A DNA stretch of 64,000 nt from Enterobacter sp. Lineage in GTDB: Bacteria; Pseudomonadota; Gammaproteobacteria; Enterobacterales; Enterobacteriaceae. Of this stretch, positions 45,747 through 55,803 are shown in pieces. The number at the start of each line of letters is the position of its first letter. The stretch's first letter is position 1. A model generated the notes under the pieces. The model was not told the DNA's origin. It saw only the letters and a list, made by a program, of their open reading frames with translations, and did no database searches. The stretch spans positions 62,001 to 126,000 of the forward strand of contig JALCNW010000003.1 in NCBI GenBank assembly GCA_022649305.1. Direction: 5' to 3'. A program made the position numbers and the translations under genes.

Positions 45747-47492
45747 ATGGCTGGACGAATCCCACGCGTATTTATCAATGACCTGCTGGCCAGAACCGAT
45801 ATCGTCGATCTTATCGACGCACGGGTAAAGCTCAAAAAGCAGGGCAAGAACTACCATGCGTGCTGTCCGTTTCATAACGAAAAAACCCCCTCTTTCACCG
45901 TAAACGGTGAAAAACAGTTTTACCACTGCTTCGGCTGTGGCGCACACGGTAACGCTGTCGATTTTTTGATGAACTACGACAAACTTGAGTTCGTCGAAAC
46001 CGTCGAAGAACTGGCTGCAATGCACAACCTTGAAGTGCCTTATGAAGCCGGTAGCGGCCCAAGTCAGATAGAGCGCCATCAAAGGCAAACGCTGTATCAA
46101 CTGATGGAAGGCCTGAACTCGTTTTATCAACAGTCTCTAAAGCAATCAGCCGCTGAGCCTGCGCGTCAATATCTGACCCGACGCGGACTGAGCGACGACG
46201 TTATTGCGCGTTTCGCTATTGGCTACGCCCCTCCCGGTTGGGACAACGTGTTAAAACGTTTTGGCGGCAATAGCGAAGATCGTAAATCGTTGATCGATGC
46301 AGGAATGCTGGTCACCAATGACCAGGGACGAAGCTACGACCGCTTCCGCGAGCGGGTGATGTTCCCCATTCGCGATAAGCGTGGCCGGGTAATTGGTTTT
46401 GGTGGACGCGTGCTGGGCGATGCCCTGCCGAAGTACCTCAACTCCCCGGAAACCGATATTTTCCATAAGGGCCGTCAGCTGTACGGTCTTTATGAAGCCC
46501 AACAGAACAACGCTGAACCCAAGCGTTTACTGGTGGTCGAAGGCTATATGGACGTGGTGGCACTGGCACAGTACGACATCAACTACGCGGTTGCGTCGTT
46601 GGGAACGTCGACCACTGCCGACCATATCCAGCTGTTGTTCAGAGCGACAAACAACGTCATCTGTTGTTATGACGGCGACCGTGCCGGACGAGAAGCCGCC
46701 TGGCGTGCGTTGGAAACGGCGCTACCCTATATGACCGACGGGCGTCAGTTACGCTTTATGTTCCTGCCCGACGGAGAAGACCCGGATACGCTGGTGCGTA
46801 AAGAGGGTAAAGCAGCTTTTGAAGCGCGGATGGAGCTGGCTCAGCCGCTCTCCACGTTTTTGTTTAACAGCCTGATGCCGCAGGTAGATTTGAGTACGCC
46901 GGATGGCCGCGCGCAGCTGAGCACGCTGGCACTGCCGCTTATCACTCAAGTCCCGGGCGAGACCCTGCGCATTTATCTGCGTCAGGAATTGGGCAACAAG
47001 CTGGGCATTCTGGATGACAGCCAGCTTGAACGTTTAATGCCAAAGTTGTCCGAAAACGGTGCTGTTCGCCCTGCTCCACAGCTAAAACGCACAACCATGC
47101 GTATACTGATAGGACTTCTGGTTCAAAACCCAGAACTGGCACCTCAGGTGCCGCCGCTGGCGGGTTTGAATCAGGAAAAGCTGCCTGGACTTGGCTTATT
47201 TTCGGAATTGGTCAACACTTGTCTGTCTCAGCCAGGCCTGACCACCGGACAACTTTTAGAGCATTATCGCGGCACAAAAGAGGCCGCCACCCTTGAAAAA
47301 CTGTCGATGTGGGACGATATAGCAGATAAGGATATCGCAGAAAAAACGTTCACCGACTCACTCAACCATATGTTTGATTCGATGCTTGAGCTGCGCCAGG
47401 AAGAGCTAATCGCTCGCGAGCGCACACATGGTTTAAGCAACGAAGAACGCCGAGAACTCTGGATGTTAAACCAGGAACTGGCGAAGAAATAA
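45747..47492 (+). CDS. dnaG: DNA primase
   Basis: MAGRIPRVFINDLLARTDIVDLIDARVKLKKQGKNYHACCPFHNEKTPSF. Confidence 0.98.
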   Translation: MAGRIPRVFINDLLARTDIVDLIDARVKLKKQGKNYHACCPFHNEKTPSFTVNGEKQFYHCFGCGAHGNAVDFLMNYDKLEFVETVEELAAMHNLEVPYEAGSGPSQIERHQRQTLYQLMEGLNSFYQQSLKQSAAEPARQYLTRRGLSDDVIARFAIGYAPPGWDNVLKRFGGNSEDRKSLIDAGMLVTNDQGRSYDRFRERVMFPIRDKRGRVIGFGGRVLGDALPKYLNSPETDIFHKGRQLYGLYEAQQNNAEPKRLLVVEGYMDVVALAQYDINYAVASLGTSTTADHIQLLFRATNNVICCYDGDRAGREAAWRALETALPYMTDGRQLRFMFLPDGEDPDTLVRKEGKAAFEARMELAQPLSTFLFNSLMPQVDLSTPDGRAQLSTLALPLITQVPGETLRIYLRQELGNKLGILDDSQLERLMPKLSENGAVRPAPQLKRTTMRILIGLLVQNPELAPQVPPLAGLNQEKLPGLGLFSELVNTCLSQPGLTTGQLLEHYRGTKEAATLEKLSMWDDIADKDIAEKTFTDSLNHMFDSMLELRQEELIARERTHGLSNEERRELWMLNQELAKK

Positions 47493-47647
47493 AATAAATT
47501 TAACGGCTTAAGTGCCGAATATCGATCGGGAAGCCCCCGGCAGCCGCTCTGAGAGGCAGCGGCACAAATATAAGTACGCCCTCGCTTTAAATGTTGGTAG
47601 CAATACCGCCAACACCAATCAAACGAATTAAGTGTGGATACCGTCTT

Positions 47648-49486
47648 ATGGAGCAAAACCCGCAGTCACAGCTGAAACTTCTTGTCCAACGCGGTAAGGA
47701 GCAAGGCTATCTGACCTATGCCGAGGTCAATGACCATCTGCCGGAAGATATCGTCGATTCAGATCAGATCGAAGACATCATCCAAATGATCAATGACATG
47801 GGCATTCAGGTGATGGAAGAAGCACCGGATGCCGATGATCTGTTGCTGGCTGAGAACTCCAACAACACTGACGAAGATGCTGAAGAAGCCGCCGCGCAGG
47901 TTCTGTCCAGCGTGGAATCTGAAATCGGACGTACCACTGACCCGGTTCGCATGTACATGCGCGAAATGGGTACCGTTGAACTGCTGACCCGCGAAGGCGA
48001 AATTGACATCGCGAAACGCATTGAAGACGGGATCAATCAGGTTCAGTGTTCGGTTGCCGAGTACCCAGAAGCGATCACCTATCTGCTGGAGCAGTACGAT
48101 CGCGTCGAAGCTGAAGAAGCGCGTCTTTCCGATATCATCACCGGTTTCGTCGATCCAAACGCTGAAGCAGATGTCGCCCCGACAGCGACTCACGTTGGTT
48201 CTGAGCTCACTAAAGAAGAACGTGAAGAGAGCGAAGAAGAAGACGAAGAAGACGAAGAAGAAGAAGACGACAACAGCATTGATCCTGAGCTGGCTCGCGA
48301 GAAGTTTGGTGAACTGCGTACGCAGTACGAACTGGCCCGTGACACCATCAAAGCGAAAGGTCGCAGCCACGCCGCTGCGCAGGAACAGATCAAACAGCTT
48401 TCTGAAGTGTTCAAACAGTTCCGCCTGGTACCGAAGCAGTTCGACTACCTGGTAAACAGTATGCGCGTCATGATGGATCGCGTGCGTACCCAGGAACGCA
48501 TCATCATGAAACTGTGTGTTGAGCAGTGCAAGATGCCGAAGAAGAACTTCATCACTCTGTTTACCGGCAACGAAACCAGCGAAACCTGGTTCAACGCTGC
48601 TATCGCGATGAACAAACCGTGGTCCGAAAAACTGCATGACGTTGCAGATGACGTGCAGCGCGGCTTGTACAAACTGCGTCAGATCGAAGAAGAGACCGGC
48701 CTGACCATCGAGCAGGTTAAAGACATTAACCGTCGTATGTCTATCGGCGAAGCGAAAGCTCGTCGTGCGAAGAAAGAGATGGTTGAAGCAAACTTGCGTC
48801 TGGTTATTTCTATCGCGAAGAAATACACCAACCGTGGTCTGCAGTTCCTGGATTTGATTCAGGAAGGCAATATTGGTCTGATGAAAGCGGTCGATAAGTT
48901 TGAATATCGTCGTGGTTACAAATTCTCCACCTACGCAACCTGGTGGATTCGTCAGGCAATCACCCGTTCTATCGCGGATCAGGCGCGCACCATTCGTATT
49001 CCGGTGCATATGATTGAGACCATCAACAAGCTCAACCGTATTTCTCGCCAGATGCTGCAAGAGATGGGTCGCGAGCCGACGCCAGAAGAGCTGGCTGAAC
49101 GCATGCTGATGCCGGAAGACAAGATCCGTAAAGTGCTGAAAATTGCCAAAGAGCCAATCTCCATGGAAACGCCAATCGGCGACGATGAAGATTCTCATCT
49201 GGGCGATTTCATCGAGGATACGACCCTCGAGCTGCCGCTGGACTCTGCGACCACTGAGAGCCTACGCGCCGCCACTCACGATGTTCTGGCTGGCCTGACC
49301 GCCCGTGAAGCAAAAGTCCTGCGTATGCGTTTTGGTATCGATATGAATACCGACCACACGCTGGAAGAAGTGGGTAAACAGTTCGACGTAACCCGCGAAC
49401 GTATCCGTCAGATTGAAGCGAAGGCCCTGCGCAAACTGCGCCACCCGAGCCGCTCTGAAGTGCTGCGTAGCTTCCTGGACGACTAA
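47648..49486 (+). CDS. rpoD: RNA polymerase sigma factor RpoD (sigma-70)
   Basis: [35 protein letters not shown]; regions 2-4 intact; start trimmed. Confidence 0.99.
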   Translation: MEQNPQSQLKLLVQRGKEQGYLTYAEVNDHLPEDIVDSDQIEDIIQMINDMGIQVMEEAPDADDLLLAENSNNTDEDAEEAAAQVLSSVESEIGRTTDPVRMYMREMGTVELLTREGEIDIAKRIEDGINQVQCSVAEYPEAITYLLEQYDRVEAEEARLSDIITGFVDPNAEADVAPTATHVGSELTKEEREESEEEDEEDEEEEDDNSIDPELAREKFGELRTQYELARDTIKAKGRSHAAAQEQIKQLSEVFKQFRLVPKQFDYLVNSMRVMMDRVRTQERIIMKLCVEQCKMPKKNFITLFTGNETSETWFNAAIAMNKPWSEKLHDVADDVQRGLYKLRQIEEETGLTIEQVKDINRRMSIGEAKARRAKKEMVEANLRLVISIAKKYTNRGLQFLDLIQEGNIGLMKAVDKFEYRRGYKFSTYATWWIRQAITRSIADQARTIRIPVHMIETINKLNRISRQMLQEMGREPTPEELAERMLMPEDKIRKVLKIAKEPISMETPIGDDEDSHLGDFIEDTTLELPLDSATTESLRAATHDVLAGLTAREAKVLRMRFGIDMNTDHTLEEVGKQFDVTRERIRQIEAKALRKLRHPSRSEVLRSFLDD

Positions 49487-49500
49487 ACTCGTTACACGAC

Positions 49501-49530
49501 AAAAAGCTCCCAAAAGGGAGCTTTTTTTTT
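49501..49530 (+). terminator. rpoD operon terminator
   Basis: AAAAAGCTCCCAAAAGGGAGCTTTTTTTTT. Confidence 0.9.
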
Positions 49531-49550
49531 GGCTTTACCCACGTCTTAAA

Positions 49551-50057
49551 TTAACGCCCCCGGACCACTAGCGCTTCATCCAGCTCGCGATACGCCTCCA
49601 CCAGTTTATCCAGCGTCGCCCTGTTCAAGCCACTAGGATTGGGTAGCACCCACACCTGCGTCATGCCAATGGTGATGCTCTGCTTGCCCCACTGCGCCCC
49701 ACGCTGGCTGAACGCCTGCTCGTAGGCCTGCTTGCCCAGGATTGCCAACGCCGCAGGCTGATAGTCCTCTATTTTCTTGACCAGTTCCCGCCCACCGCTT
49801 CGCAGCTCATGCAGGTTCACCTCATTCGCCTGTACGGTTGGCCGCTCCACCAGCATCGTGATTCCACAACGGGTATCGAGCAGGTGCTGCTCTTCTTCTG
49901 GCTTCAGCAAGCGTTCCGTAAACCCAGCCTGATGTATCACCTTCCAGAAACGATTCCCCGGATGAGCAAAGTGAAAACCGGTGTGCGCGGACGATTTTCC
50001 GGGATTGATACCGCAGAAAACAACACGCAGTCCAGGTGCGAGAATATCGTCGATCAT
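49551..50057 (-). CDS. mug: G/U mismatch-specific DNA glycosylase
   Basis: [46 protein letters not shown]. Confidence 0.96.
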   Translation of the reverse strand: MIDDILAPGLRVVFCGINPGKSSAHTGFHFAHPGNRFWKVIHQAGFTERLLKPEEEQHLLDTRCGITMLVERPTVQANEVNLHELRSGGRELVKKIEDYQPAALAILGKQAYEQAFSQRGAQWGKQSITIGMTQVWVLPNPSGLNRATLDKLVEAYRELDEALVVRGR

Positions 50058-50181
50058 ATTTACTCCCATCAATACATCATCATGTCAGTATAAAGGATTG
50101 ATAATGCATTGTTTATAAAAACAGCAGGCAGGTGCGAATGGCTGGATTGCGGCGCAGAGTTCCTCTATAATTCACCGCCAC

Positions 50182-50257
50182 GGCCCCTTAGCTCAGTGGT
50201 TAGAGCAGGCGACTCATAATCGCTTGGTCACTGGTTCAAGTCCAGTAGGGGCCACCA
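50182..50257 (+). tRNA. tRNA-Ile2 (CAT anticodon, lysidine-modified type; ileX/ileY-like)
   Basis: GGCCCCTTAGCTCAGTGGTTAGAGCAGGCGACTCATAATCGCTTGGTCACTGGTTCAAGTCCAGTAGGGGCCACCA folds as cloverleaf with encoded CCA; next to mug as E. coli ileX. Confidence 0.93.
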
Positions 50258-50283
50258 AATTTTAGCTTTAAAATCATAATATT

Positions 50284-50309
50284 AAGCCACTCGAAAGAGT
50301 GGCTTTTTT
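50284..50309 (+). terminator. Terminator downstream of tRNA-Ile2
   Basis: AAGCCACTCGAAAGAGTGGCTTTTTT. Confidence 0.8.
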
Positions 50310-50374
50310 GTTGTCTGGAATTTAGATGGCGATGAAATGGCGGTAGATTTCTAACGTAACTTTCCTTATGCCAT

Positions 50375-50404
50375 AAAAAAACCCGCTCGCGGCGGGTTCT
50401 TTTA
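50375..50404. terminator. Terminator at ogr 3' end
   Basis: AAAAAAACCCGCTCGCGGCGGGTTCTTTT. Confidence 0.8.
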
Positions 50405-50620
50405 CATCCATAATTGACGCTGTCCAGTTGGCAACGGGTGCGGTGGAGCGGGATTAATGTTACTAGGCGTAACTATAAAGCGCTGTACTGACTCCATCGT
50501 CACAAATGTACAACTGCAATTTATGTTGGTGCATTGGTGATAGCGTTCTTTAGTATTCTCACTCAAATAGCGGCTTGTGCGCGCATGTGCTGCGTGCTGG
50601 CATTTAGGACAGTGGAACAT
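50402..50620 (-). CDS. ogr: Ogr/Delta late-transcription activator, zinc-binding
   Basis: MFHCPKCQHAAHARTSRYLSENTKERYHQCTNINCSCTFVTMESV. Confidence 0.95.
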   Translation of the reverse strand: MFHCPKCQHAAHARTSRYLSENTKERYHQCTNINCSCTFVTMESVQRFIVTPSNINPAPPHPLPTGQRQLWM

Positions 50621-50688
50621 AAAACGCCCTCAATTCACAAATAGTGAATGAATGATACTCACATTTTCACTTTTTGAGAATAGATTAA

Positions 50689-51852
50689 TTAATCCTCCTC
50701 AGATACATATTCAACATCTGAAACCTTCACCTCAAGCTCTAAGCCCGTCGTGTAGCCGTTCCCGTTGAGGTTATGCACCACCCGGCTGATTATCCACGCC
50801 TGCTCGTCTATCACGCGCTTAAAGCCTTTTACCGCCACCGGCGTTTCAGGAAATAAATCCGCACGGCCATACGCCAGCCAGATTGAAAACTCCGCGACCC
50901 CGCGCTGTATTTTGTCCCACTTCGCCTGAGCGGCGCGTATGGCCTGCGCCTTTGTCGCAAAGATGGTCGTGAGCTCCAGCACGTTGTCAGCCTCACCGGC
51001 CATATACTCCCCCTCGCGCGCTTCCTGCTCCTTTTTGGCTTTGGTCTTTGCCGTGCTTTTGGTCGCTTTCGGATGCTGTAGCGCGCGCAGGTGCTGCACC
51101 TTCGGTTTGCGTTTGAGCTTCACCTTTTGCTTTTGCGGTTTCGGGTCTTTCGTATGCAGCCATTTTGCCGTGACGCCGGTGTACGCCTCGCGGTCAGCGA
51201 TAGCGAACTGATGCCGGTCGCCGTCGCCGCGCTCGACGGTCATTTGCGGGATGGGCTTGCCGCTGGCCGTCATCGCGCTGCCTGCTTTGAGAAATAATAA
51301 TTTCCCGGCTTTTACTGCGACAGACGCACCGTTACGCTCCGCCAGCCTGGACAAAAACGCGACGTCGGATTCCTGCGACTGGTCGATGTGCGGCACGGCG
51401 ATCGCTTTCAGCGTGTCGGCCACGCTGGCCGTCAGTTTGTTACGCTGCGCGATGGTCTCAACTATCCCCCCGAGCGTGGTGTCATGCCATGACTGCTCGC
51501 GGCGAGAATTCAGGGTCCCGCGAAAATCGGCACTGCGCCCCCGGATAGTCAGCGTGTCAGGCGCGCCCCGGTGCTCGATTTCATCGACCGTAAAACACCC
51601 CTTATTCAGCAGCGCAGAGCCCTGCCAGCCTAACCACAGCGTGAGTTTTGCCCCGCGCGGCGGCAGCTCGACCAGTCCGTCAGTATCATCGAGCTCGATA
51701 TCGAGCTGGTCAGCTTCAAATCCGCGATTATCGGTCATGGTCAGCCCGATTAACCGGTCACTGAAATTATCAGTGATATCCGAGCCATCGAGCGTGAGCA
51801 TGTACGCAGGTGCGATGCGTGCCCCGGTCTGCACATTCATTCCCGTTATCAT
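50689..51852 (-). CDS. D: P2 gpD-like tail/baseplate hub protein
   Basis: YMLTLDGSDITDNFSDRLIGLTMTDNRGFEADQLDIELDDTDG. Confidence 0.93.
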   Translation of the reverse strand: MITGMNVQTGARIAPAYMLTLDGSDITDNFSDRLIGLTMTDNRGFEADQLDIELDDTDGLVELPPRGAKLTLWLGWQGSALLNKGCFTVDEIEHRGAPDTLTIRGRSADFRGTLNSRREQSWHDTTLGGIVETIAQRNKLTASVADTLKAIAVPHIDQSQESDVAFLSRLAERNGASVAVKAGKLLFLKAGSAMTASGKPIPQMTVERGDGDRHQFAIADREAYTGVTAKWLHTKDPKPQKQKVKLKRKPKVQHLRALQHPKATKSTAKTKAKKEQEAREGEYMAGEADNVLELTTIFATKAQAIRAAQAKWDKIQRGVAEFSIWLAYGRADLFPETPVAVKGFKRVIDEQAWIISRVVHNLNGNGYTTGLELEVKVSDVEYVSEED

Positions 51853-52313
51853 CCCGCCAGCCCTCCGAGCCAGTTACCGGCTGACGTCACCAGATTATCG
51901 GCCTGTGTTTTCAGGTCGCCATAAATGGCTGCGAGCGACTCATCGACCCGTTTCAGTGACAGGCTAAACTCAATTTTCCTGGCCGCGCCGTCGCTGAATA
52001 ATTCGGTGTGCATGTGGGTCACTTTGTCGATGACATACATGCCGTGGATCATGCCCGTTCCGTCAATCAGCGGCCATGCCCTGCCCTCGTCGGCCATCAG
52101 TTCGATAGCCATCAGCGACAGGCGACCGCCGGTGATTTCAGGGTATAGCACACCCGACAACGTGCGCGAGGTTTCCCCCTCCCCGAGAAACTGATACGCC
52201 GGGGGTTTGCCGATGCGGTCGTTTGACGCCCAGCGGTAATCCTTCGAATACTGCATCGACTGATGCGGCAGCGTGCGGCGCTCAAACACAAATAAACCCA
52301 GTACCATTAACAT
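51849..52313 (-). CDS. U: P2 gpU-like tail protein
   Basis: MVLGLFVFERRTLPHQSMQYSKDYRWASNDRIGKPPAYQFLGEGE. Confidence 0.93.
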   Translation of the reverse strand: MLMVLGLFVFERRTLPHQSMQYSKDYRWASNDRIGKPPAYQFLGEGETSRTLSGVLYPEITGGRLSLMAIELMADEGRAWPLIDGTGMIHGMYVIDKVTHMHTELFSDGAARKIEFSLSLKRVDESLAAIYGDLKTQADNLVTSAGNWLGGLAG

Positions 52314-52323
52314 GCGTTAGCCC

Positions 52324-54765
52324 TCATCCGTCATGGCGCATACTTGAGCGCTGACGCGCCCTTTCTTCCCGGTCGATTTTGTCGACGGCGTCGCGCAGCT
52401 GACGGTCAAGGTCAGTACCTGCCCCGACGCTACCCGGCAGATTAATGTTGTATTCCCGCTTGCTCTGGTCGATGTAAGACCGGCCTGCAGGAGCCGTGAC
52501 TGGCTGATAAGCCTGATAGCCACCATAAGCCGCGGTTGCCGGGATATACCCGCCATTTGGGGTCTTATCCGTTTTCGCCGCGTTCTGGTCGAGGTCGCTC
52601 GATTCCTTTTTGATAACCCCGAGCTTTTCCAGCAGCCAGCTCACCTTGCCGCTCAGGCTGTTAAAGATATTAAGCGGAGCCATCAGCGCATCAGCCAGCG
52701 CCTGACCAAAGGCCACACCCACATTTTTGCAGCGGTCGAGAGTTTCCTGCGTGGCTTTCACCGGCGCAAGCAGGTCTTTAAACCATTTCCAGACCACGCC
52801 CAGCTTTTCGGCAATGACATCAAACACTGGCGCGAGCGGCGCGAACATCTCCCCGACCGGCGCAAAGGCGGCTTTAAGTCCTTCCACGACGCCCGAGAAA
52901 AAGGCACTAATCGGCTCCCAGTATTTACGGATGAGCAGCGCCCCCGCCACGACCGCCGCGACCACGGCCACCACCGGCAGACTGATTGCTCCAATCGCCG
53001 TGACGATCGCACCGCCGACGGTGCTGAATACCACGCCGAGCACGCCAGCAGCGGCGATAATGGCATTAATCCCCATCACCACCGGCCACGCGACAAGGCC
53101 AATCCCGCCCATCACGCCAATGAACGCCAGCGCTCCGCCCACCACCACGCCGATAGTGGTCGCCAGCCCTTTGTTTTTTGTAATCCAGCCGTCAATTTTT
53201 AAAACATACTGCGTCGCCGTCTGTGTCAGCTTACGCAGTGAGCCCTCTTGCTGGTCAAACAGGTCTGTCCCGACCGCCTCATAGGCTGATTGAAATTCTT
53301 TAAAGTCGCCGCCGAGGTTGTCCTGCATGACCTTAACCAGCTCCTCGGTTTTGCCGTCCGAGGCTTTAAACGCAGCGGTGAGCTGGTCAAGCTTGCCGCT
53401 TGAGGCTGCGGCCATCAGCACCGCCGCCGCCGAGCTGGCCTCCTCACCGAAAATGGTTTTCATGTATTCGCCGCGCTGGCTGGTACCGAGATTGTTTTTC
53501 TCAAAGCTGCGCTGCATTTCCTTCAGGATGGAAAATATCGGACGCGTATTGCCTTTGCTGTCCGACGTTTTAACGCCGAGCTCTTTGATGGCCTCAAAGG
53601 CTTTCCCGGTTGGAGCCTGCAGGCGGTTCAAAATTGCACGGCTACCCGTACCCGCCATTGAGCCGGTGATTTTTGAGTCGTGCAGTGCACCGACCATCGC
53701 GGCGGTCTGCTCAATACTGACCCCGGCAGTTTTTGCCACCGGCGCGGCATAGGTTAATGCATCACTCATCCCGTCAAAGTCGGCGGCGGTTTTGTTCATC
53801 GTCATCGACAGCACGTCGCCAATGTGCGCGATTTTGTCGTTTGATAGTCCAAATGCCGATTTCATCCCCGTCAACAGGGCGGCGTTTTCCTCCATCGAGC
53901 GGCGGTTAGACAGCGCCATATTCAGCGTGACCGGCGTCGCCGCCTGAATTGCCGCAGCATCGCCACCGCTTTTGGCAATGATTATTTGCGCACTGGCCGC
54001 ATCGTCAGCAGAGGCGGCGGTGTTGTCACCTAGCTGTCGCGCCTGTTTACGCAGCGCCTGCATTTCGGGCGACTGTTTTTCGACACCGAGCACAGCCTGC
54101 AACTCGGAATTTTTCTGCGCAAAGTCAAAGCCCGGCATCATCAGTTTGACCCCGGCCACGGTTCCCGTTGTTGCAATACCGACCCCGGCAGCTCCCGCCC
54201 CAGCCATGCTACCCGCAAGGGATTTACCGGCCTGATATCGGTCTTTTACCTGGCTAAGTCTGGCCTGTTGCGCACTGACTTTCGCCAGTGCCTCACGCTG
54301 GCGGTTGAGTTGCGCGGTTGTCTCGCTGATACGTGATTTAAGCCCCCGTTCATCGTTCGCCAGATTGCGCGTATTAATCCCCGCCGCCCCGAGCTCGCGC
54401 TGCTGGCGCTTAATGGACTCGGTCAGACTGTTGTATTTTGTTTGTAGCCCGTCGGCGGCACGCTTCGCCGATTCAAGCACCTGCGCTTGTGCGCGCGTCG
54501 GGCGTTCGGTGTTTTTAAACTGTGTGGCAAGGGCTTCAGCTTCCAGCTTCGCTTTCTCAAGCGCATGACCAGTGACAGCAAGCTGCGCGCTGGCTTTTCG
54601 AAATCCGTCTATGCGGGATGCCTGCGCATCAAGCTCGCGCAGGGATTTCTGTGAAGTGCGGATATCGCCAGACAGGGATTTGCTGGCGGTCTGGATAGCC
54701 TTAAGCGGTCGGCTTGCCCTGTCGACTGCGTTCAGCAACACCTCAAGTCTGACATTATTGCTCAT
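52324..54765 (-). CDS. T: P2 gpT-like tail tape measure protein
   Basis: 813 aa, coiled-coil N-terminus, MKTIFGEEASSAAAVLM; position. Confidence 0.93.
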   Translation of the reverse strand: MSNNVRLEVLLNAVDRASRPLKAIQTASKSLSGDIRTSQKSLRELDAQASRIDGFRKASAQLAVTGHALEKAKLEAEALATQFKNTERPTRAQAQVLESAKRAADGLQTKYNSLTESIKRQQRELGAAGINTRNLANDERGLKSRISETTAQLNRQREALAKVSAQQARLSQVKDRYQAGKSLAGSMAGAGAAGVGIATTGTVAGVKLMMPGFDFAQKNSELQAVLGVEKQSPEMQALRKQARQLGDNTAASADDAASAQIIIAKSGGDAAAIQAATPVTLNMALSNRRSMEENAALLTGMKSAFGLSNDKIAHIGDVLSMTMNKTAADFDGMSDALTYAAPVAKTAGVSIEQTAAMVGALHDSKITGSMAGTGSRAILNRLQAPTGKAFEAIKELGVKTSDSKGNTRPIFSILKEMQRSFEKNNLGTSQRGEYMKTIFGEEASSAAAVLMAAASSGKLDQLTAAFKASDGKTEELVKVMQDNLGGDFKEFQSAYEAVGTDLFDQQEGSLRKLTQTATQYVLKIDGWITKNKGLATTIGVVVGGALAFIGVMGGIGLVAWPVVMGINAIIAAAGVLGVVFSTVGGAIVTAIGAISLPVVAVVAAVVAGALLIRKYWEPISAFFSGVVEGLKAAFAPVGEMFAPLAPVFDVIAEKLGVVWKWFKDLLAPVKATQETLDRCKNVGVAFGQALADALMAPLNIFNSLSGKVSWLLEKLGVIKKESSDLDQNAAKTDKTPNGGYIPATAAYGGYQAYQPVTAPAGRSYIDQSKREYNINLPGSVGAGTDLDRQLRDAVDKIDREERARQRSSMRHDG

Positions 54766-55218
54766 GATGGTTTCCGCTACGTTGCAGCGCCTTGTCGCGC
54801 CATGTCAGGAGTTCGGTCACGCTCAGGGTATTCAGCTCTGATGGCGGCCAGTGAAAAATCACTGCGATATCCGCCATCAGGTCATCGACCGACAGGTTTT
54901 CAGGGAAGGTTAACGAGCCGAAGCCGGTGACAAAAAACCAATCACCTTACCGGCGAACGACAGCAGATCGGATGCATCGAGGCGGATGATTTCGGGCTCG
55001 GTCAGTGCCGGATACGTCATGCGCGGCAGCACCTTAATCAGTGCATCGACATCCGACTGCGCCAGCGCCGCCAACGACACGCCGCGCAGGGTTCCCGCGT
55101 TCGGTTTGGATAGTGTGACCTTTTCGATTTTCTGCTCGCCGCGCATCAACGGTGTATCAAGGATCACAATGTTTGGGTTTTCGGTTTCGGTCACTGCAGC
55201 TTCGTTAATTTCTTTCAT
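54755..55218 (-). CDS. E': P2 gpE+E' tail chaperone fusion made by -1 frameshift
   Basis: E frame ...VIGFLSPASAR*; slippery TTTTTTG at 54937-54931; -1 frame continues FVTGFGSLTFPENLSVDDLMADIAVIFHWPPSELNTLSVTELLTWRDKALQRSGNHHEQ*. Confidence 0.9.
54910..55218 (-). CDS. E: P2 gpE-like tail protein (unshifted product)
   Basis: MKEINEAAVTETENPNIVILDTPLMRGEQKIEKVTLSKPNAGTLRGVSLAAL. Confidence 0.93.
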   Translation of the reverse strand: MKEINEAAVTETENPNIVILDTPLMRGEQKIEKVTLSKPNAGTLRGVSLAALAQSDVDALIKVLPRMTYPALTEPEIIRLDASDLLSFAGKVIGFLSPASAR

Positions 55219-55272
55219 ATCTTTCTCTCAGCAATAATATGTGACCGGCCAGCATAACTGACCGGTTCGGGA

Positions 55273-55791
55273 TTACAGGCCAATCGCCCTGCGATGCTCG
55301 GCCAGACGGTCAACGCCGTCGACTTTCAGCACCATGTTGATGACGTCAATCTCGATGACTTCTTTGCCGTCAATCGTGAGCTGGTAATAGGCGCACTCGG
55401 TCGACATTTTGGTCGTCCCGCTTTCGCCCTGCTTATTCTCGCCGCCGTCGTACTCTTTGTGACGGCCACGCATCACCACCTCAACGGCAGAAATCGCGCC
55501 GGTATCGTCTCGCTGATAAGAGCCAGCAAAACGCAGTGGCACACTGTCAGCCCCCGGCGAGGCGTACTGCGCCCACAGCTCGATGTCAGGCAGACCGCCG
55601 AGCGTCCACTCTAGCGACAGCGCATCGTCATCGAGGCCGAGGTCAACTGATACCGAGCCCGGCATCCCCCCACCGCGATATTTTTCAAGCTTACGGGTCA
55701 GCTTTGGCAGGGTGACGGACTCCACGACGCCCATGTAGCTCAGGCCGTCGTTGAACATGTTCAGATATTTAAGCTTGCGGGGTAATGCCAT
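55273..55791 (-). CDS. FII: P2 FII-like major tail tube protein
   Basis: MALPRKLKYLNMFNDGLSYMGVVESVTLPKLTRKLEKYRGGGMPG. Confidence 0.95.
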   Translation of the reverse strand: MALPRKLKYLNMFNDGLSYMGVVESVTLPKLTRKLEKYRGGGMPGSVSVDLGLDDDALSLEWTLGGLPDIELWAQYASPGADSVPLRFAGSYQRDDTGAISAVEVVMRGRHKEYDGGENKQGESGTTKMSTECAYYQLTIDGKEVIEIDVINMVLKVDGVDRLAEHRRAIGL

Positions 55792-55803
55792 GTTCTCAGC
55801 TCC

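Noticed and set aside
47759-49198. 479-aa open frame antisense to rpoD
   Set aside because: Phe-rich low-complexity translation is the mirror of the GAA/GAC-rich rpoD reading frame; no start context or domain. Frame artefact.
50258-50401. Possible cargo between tRNA and ogr
   Set aside because: Only two terminators and att-adjacent sequence; no ORF of note.
52317-52556. 79-aa ORF overlapping the 3' end of gene T
   Set aside because: Out-of-frame shadow of T; no phage family match recognisable.
54910-54960. Apparent frameshift mutation/pseudogene in gene E
   Set aside because: Explained by the conserved P2 E/E' programmed frameshift at TTTTTTG.
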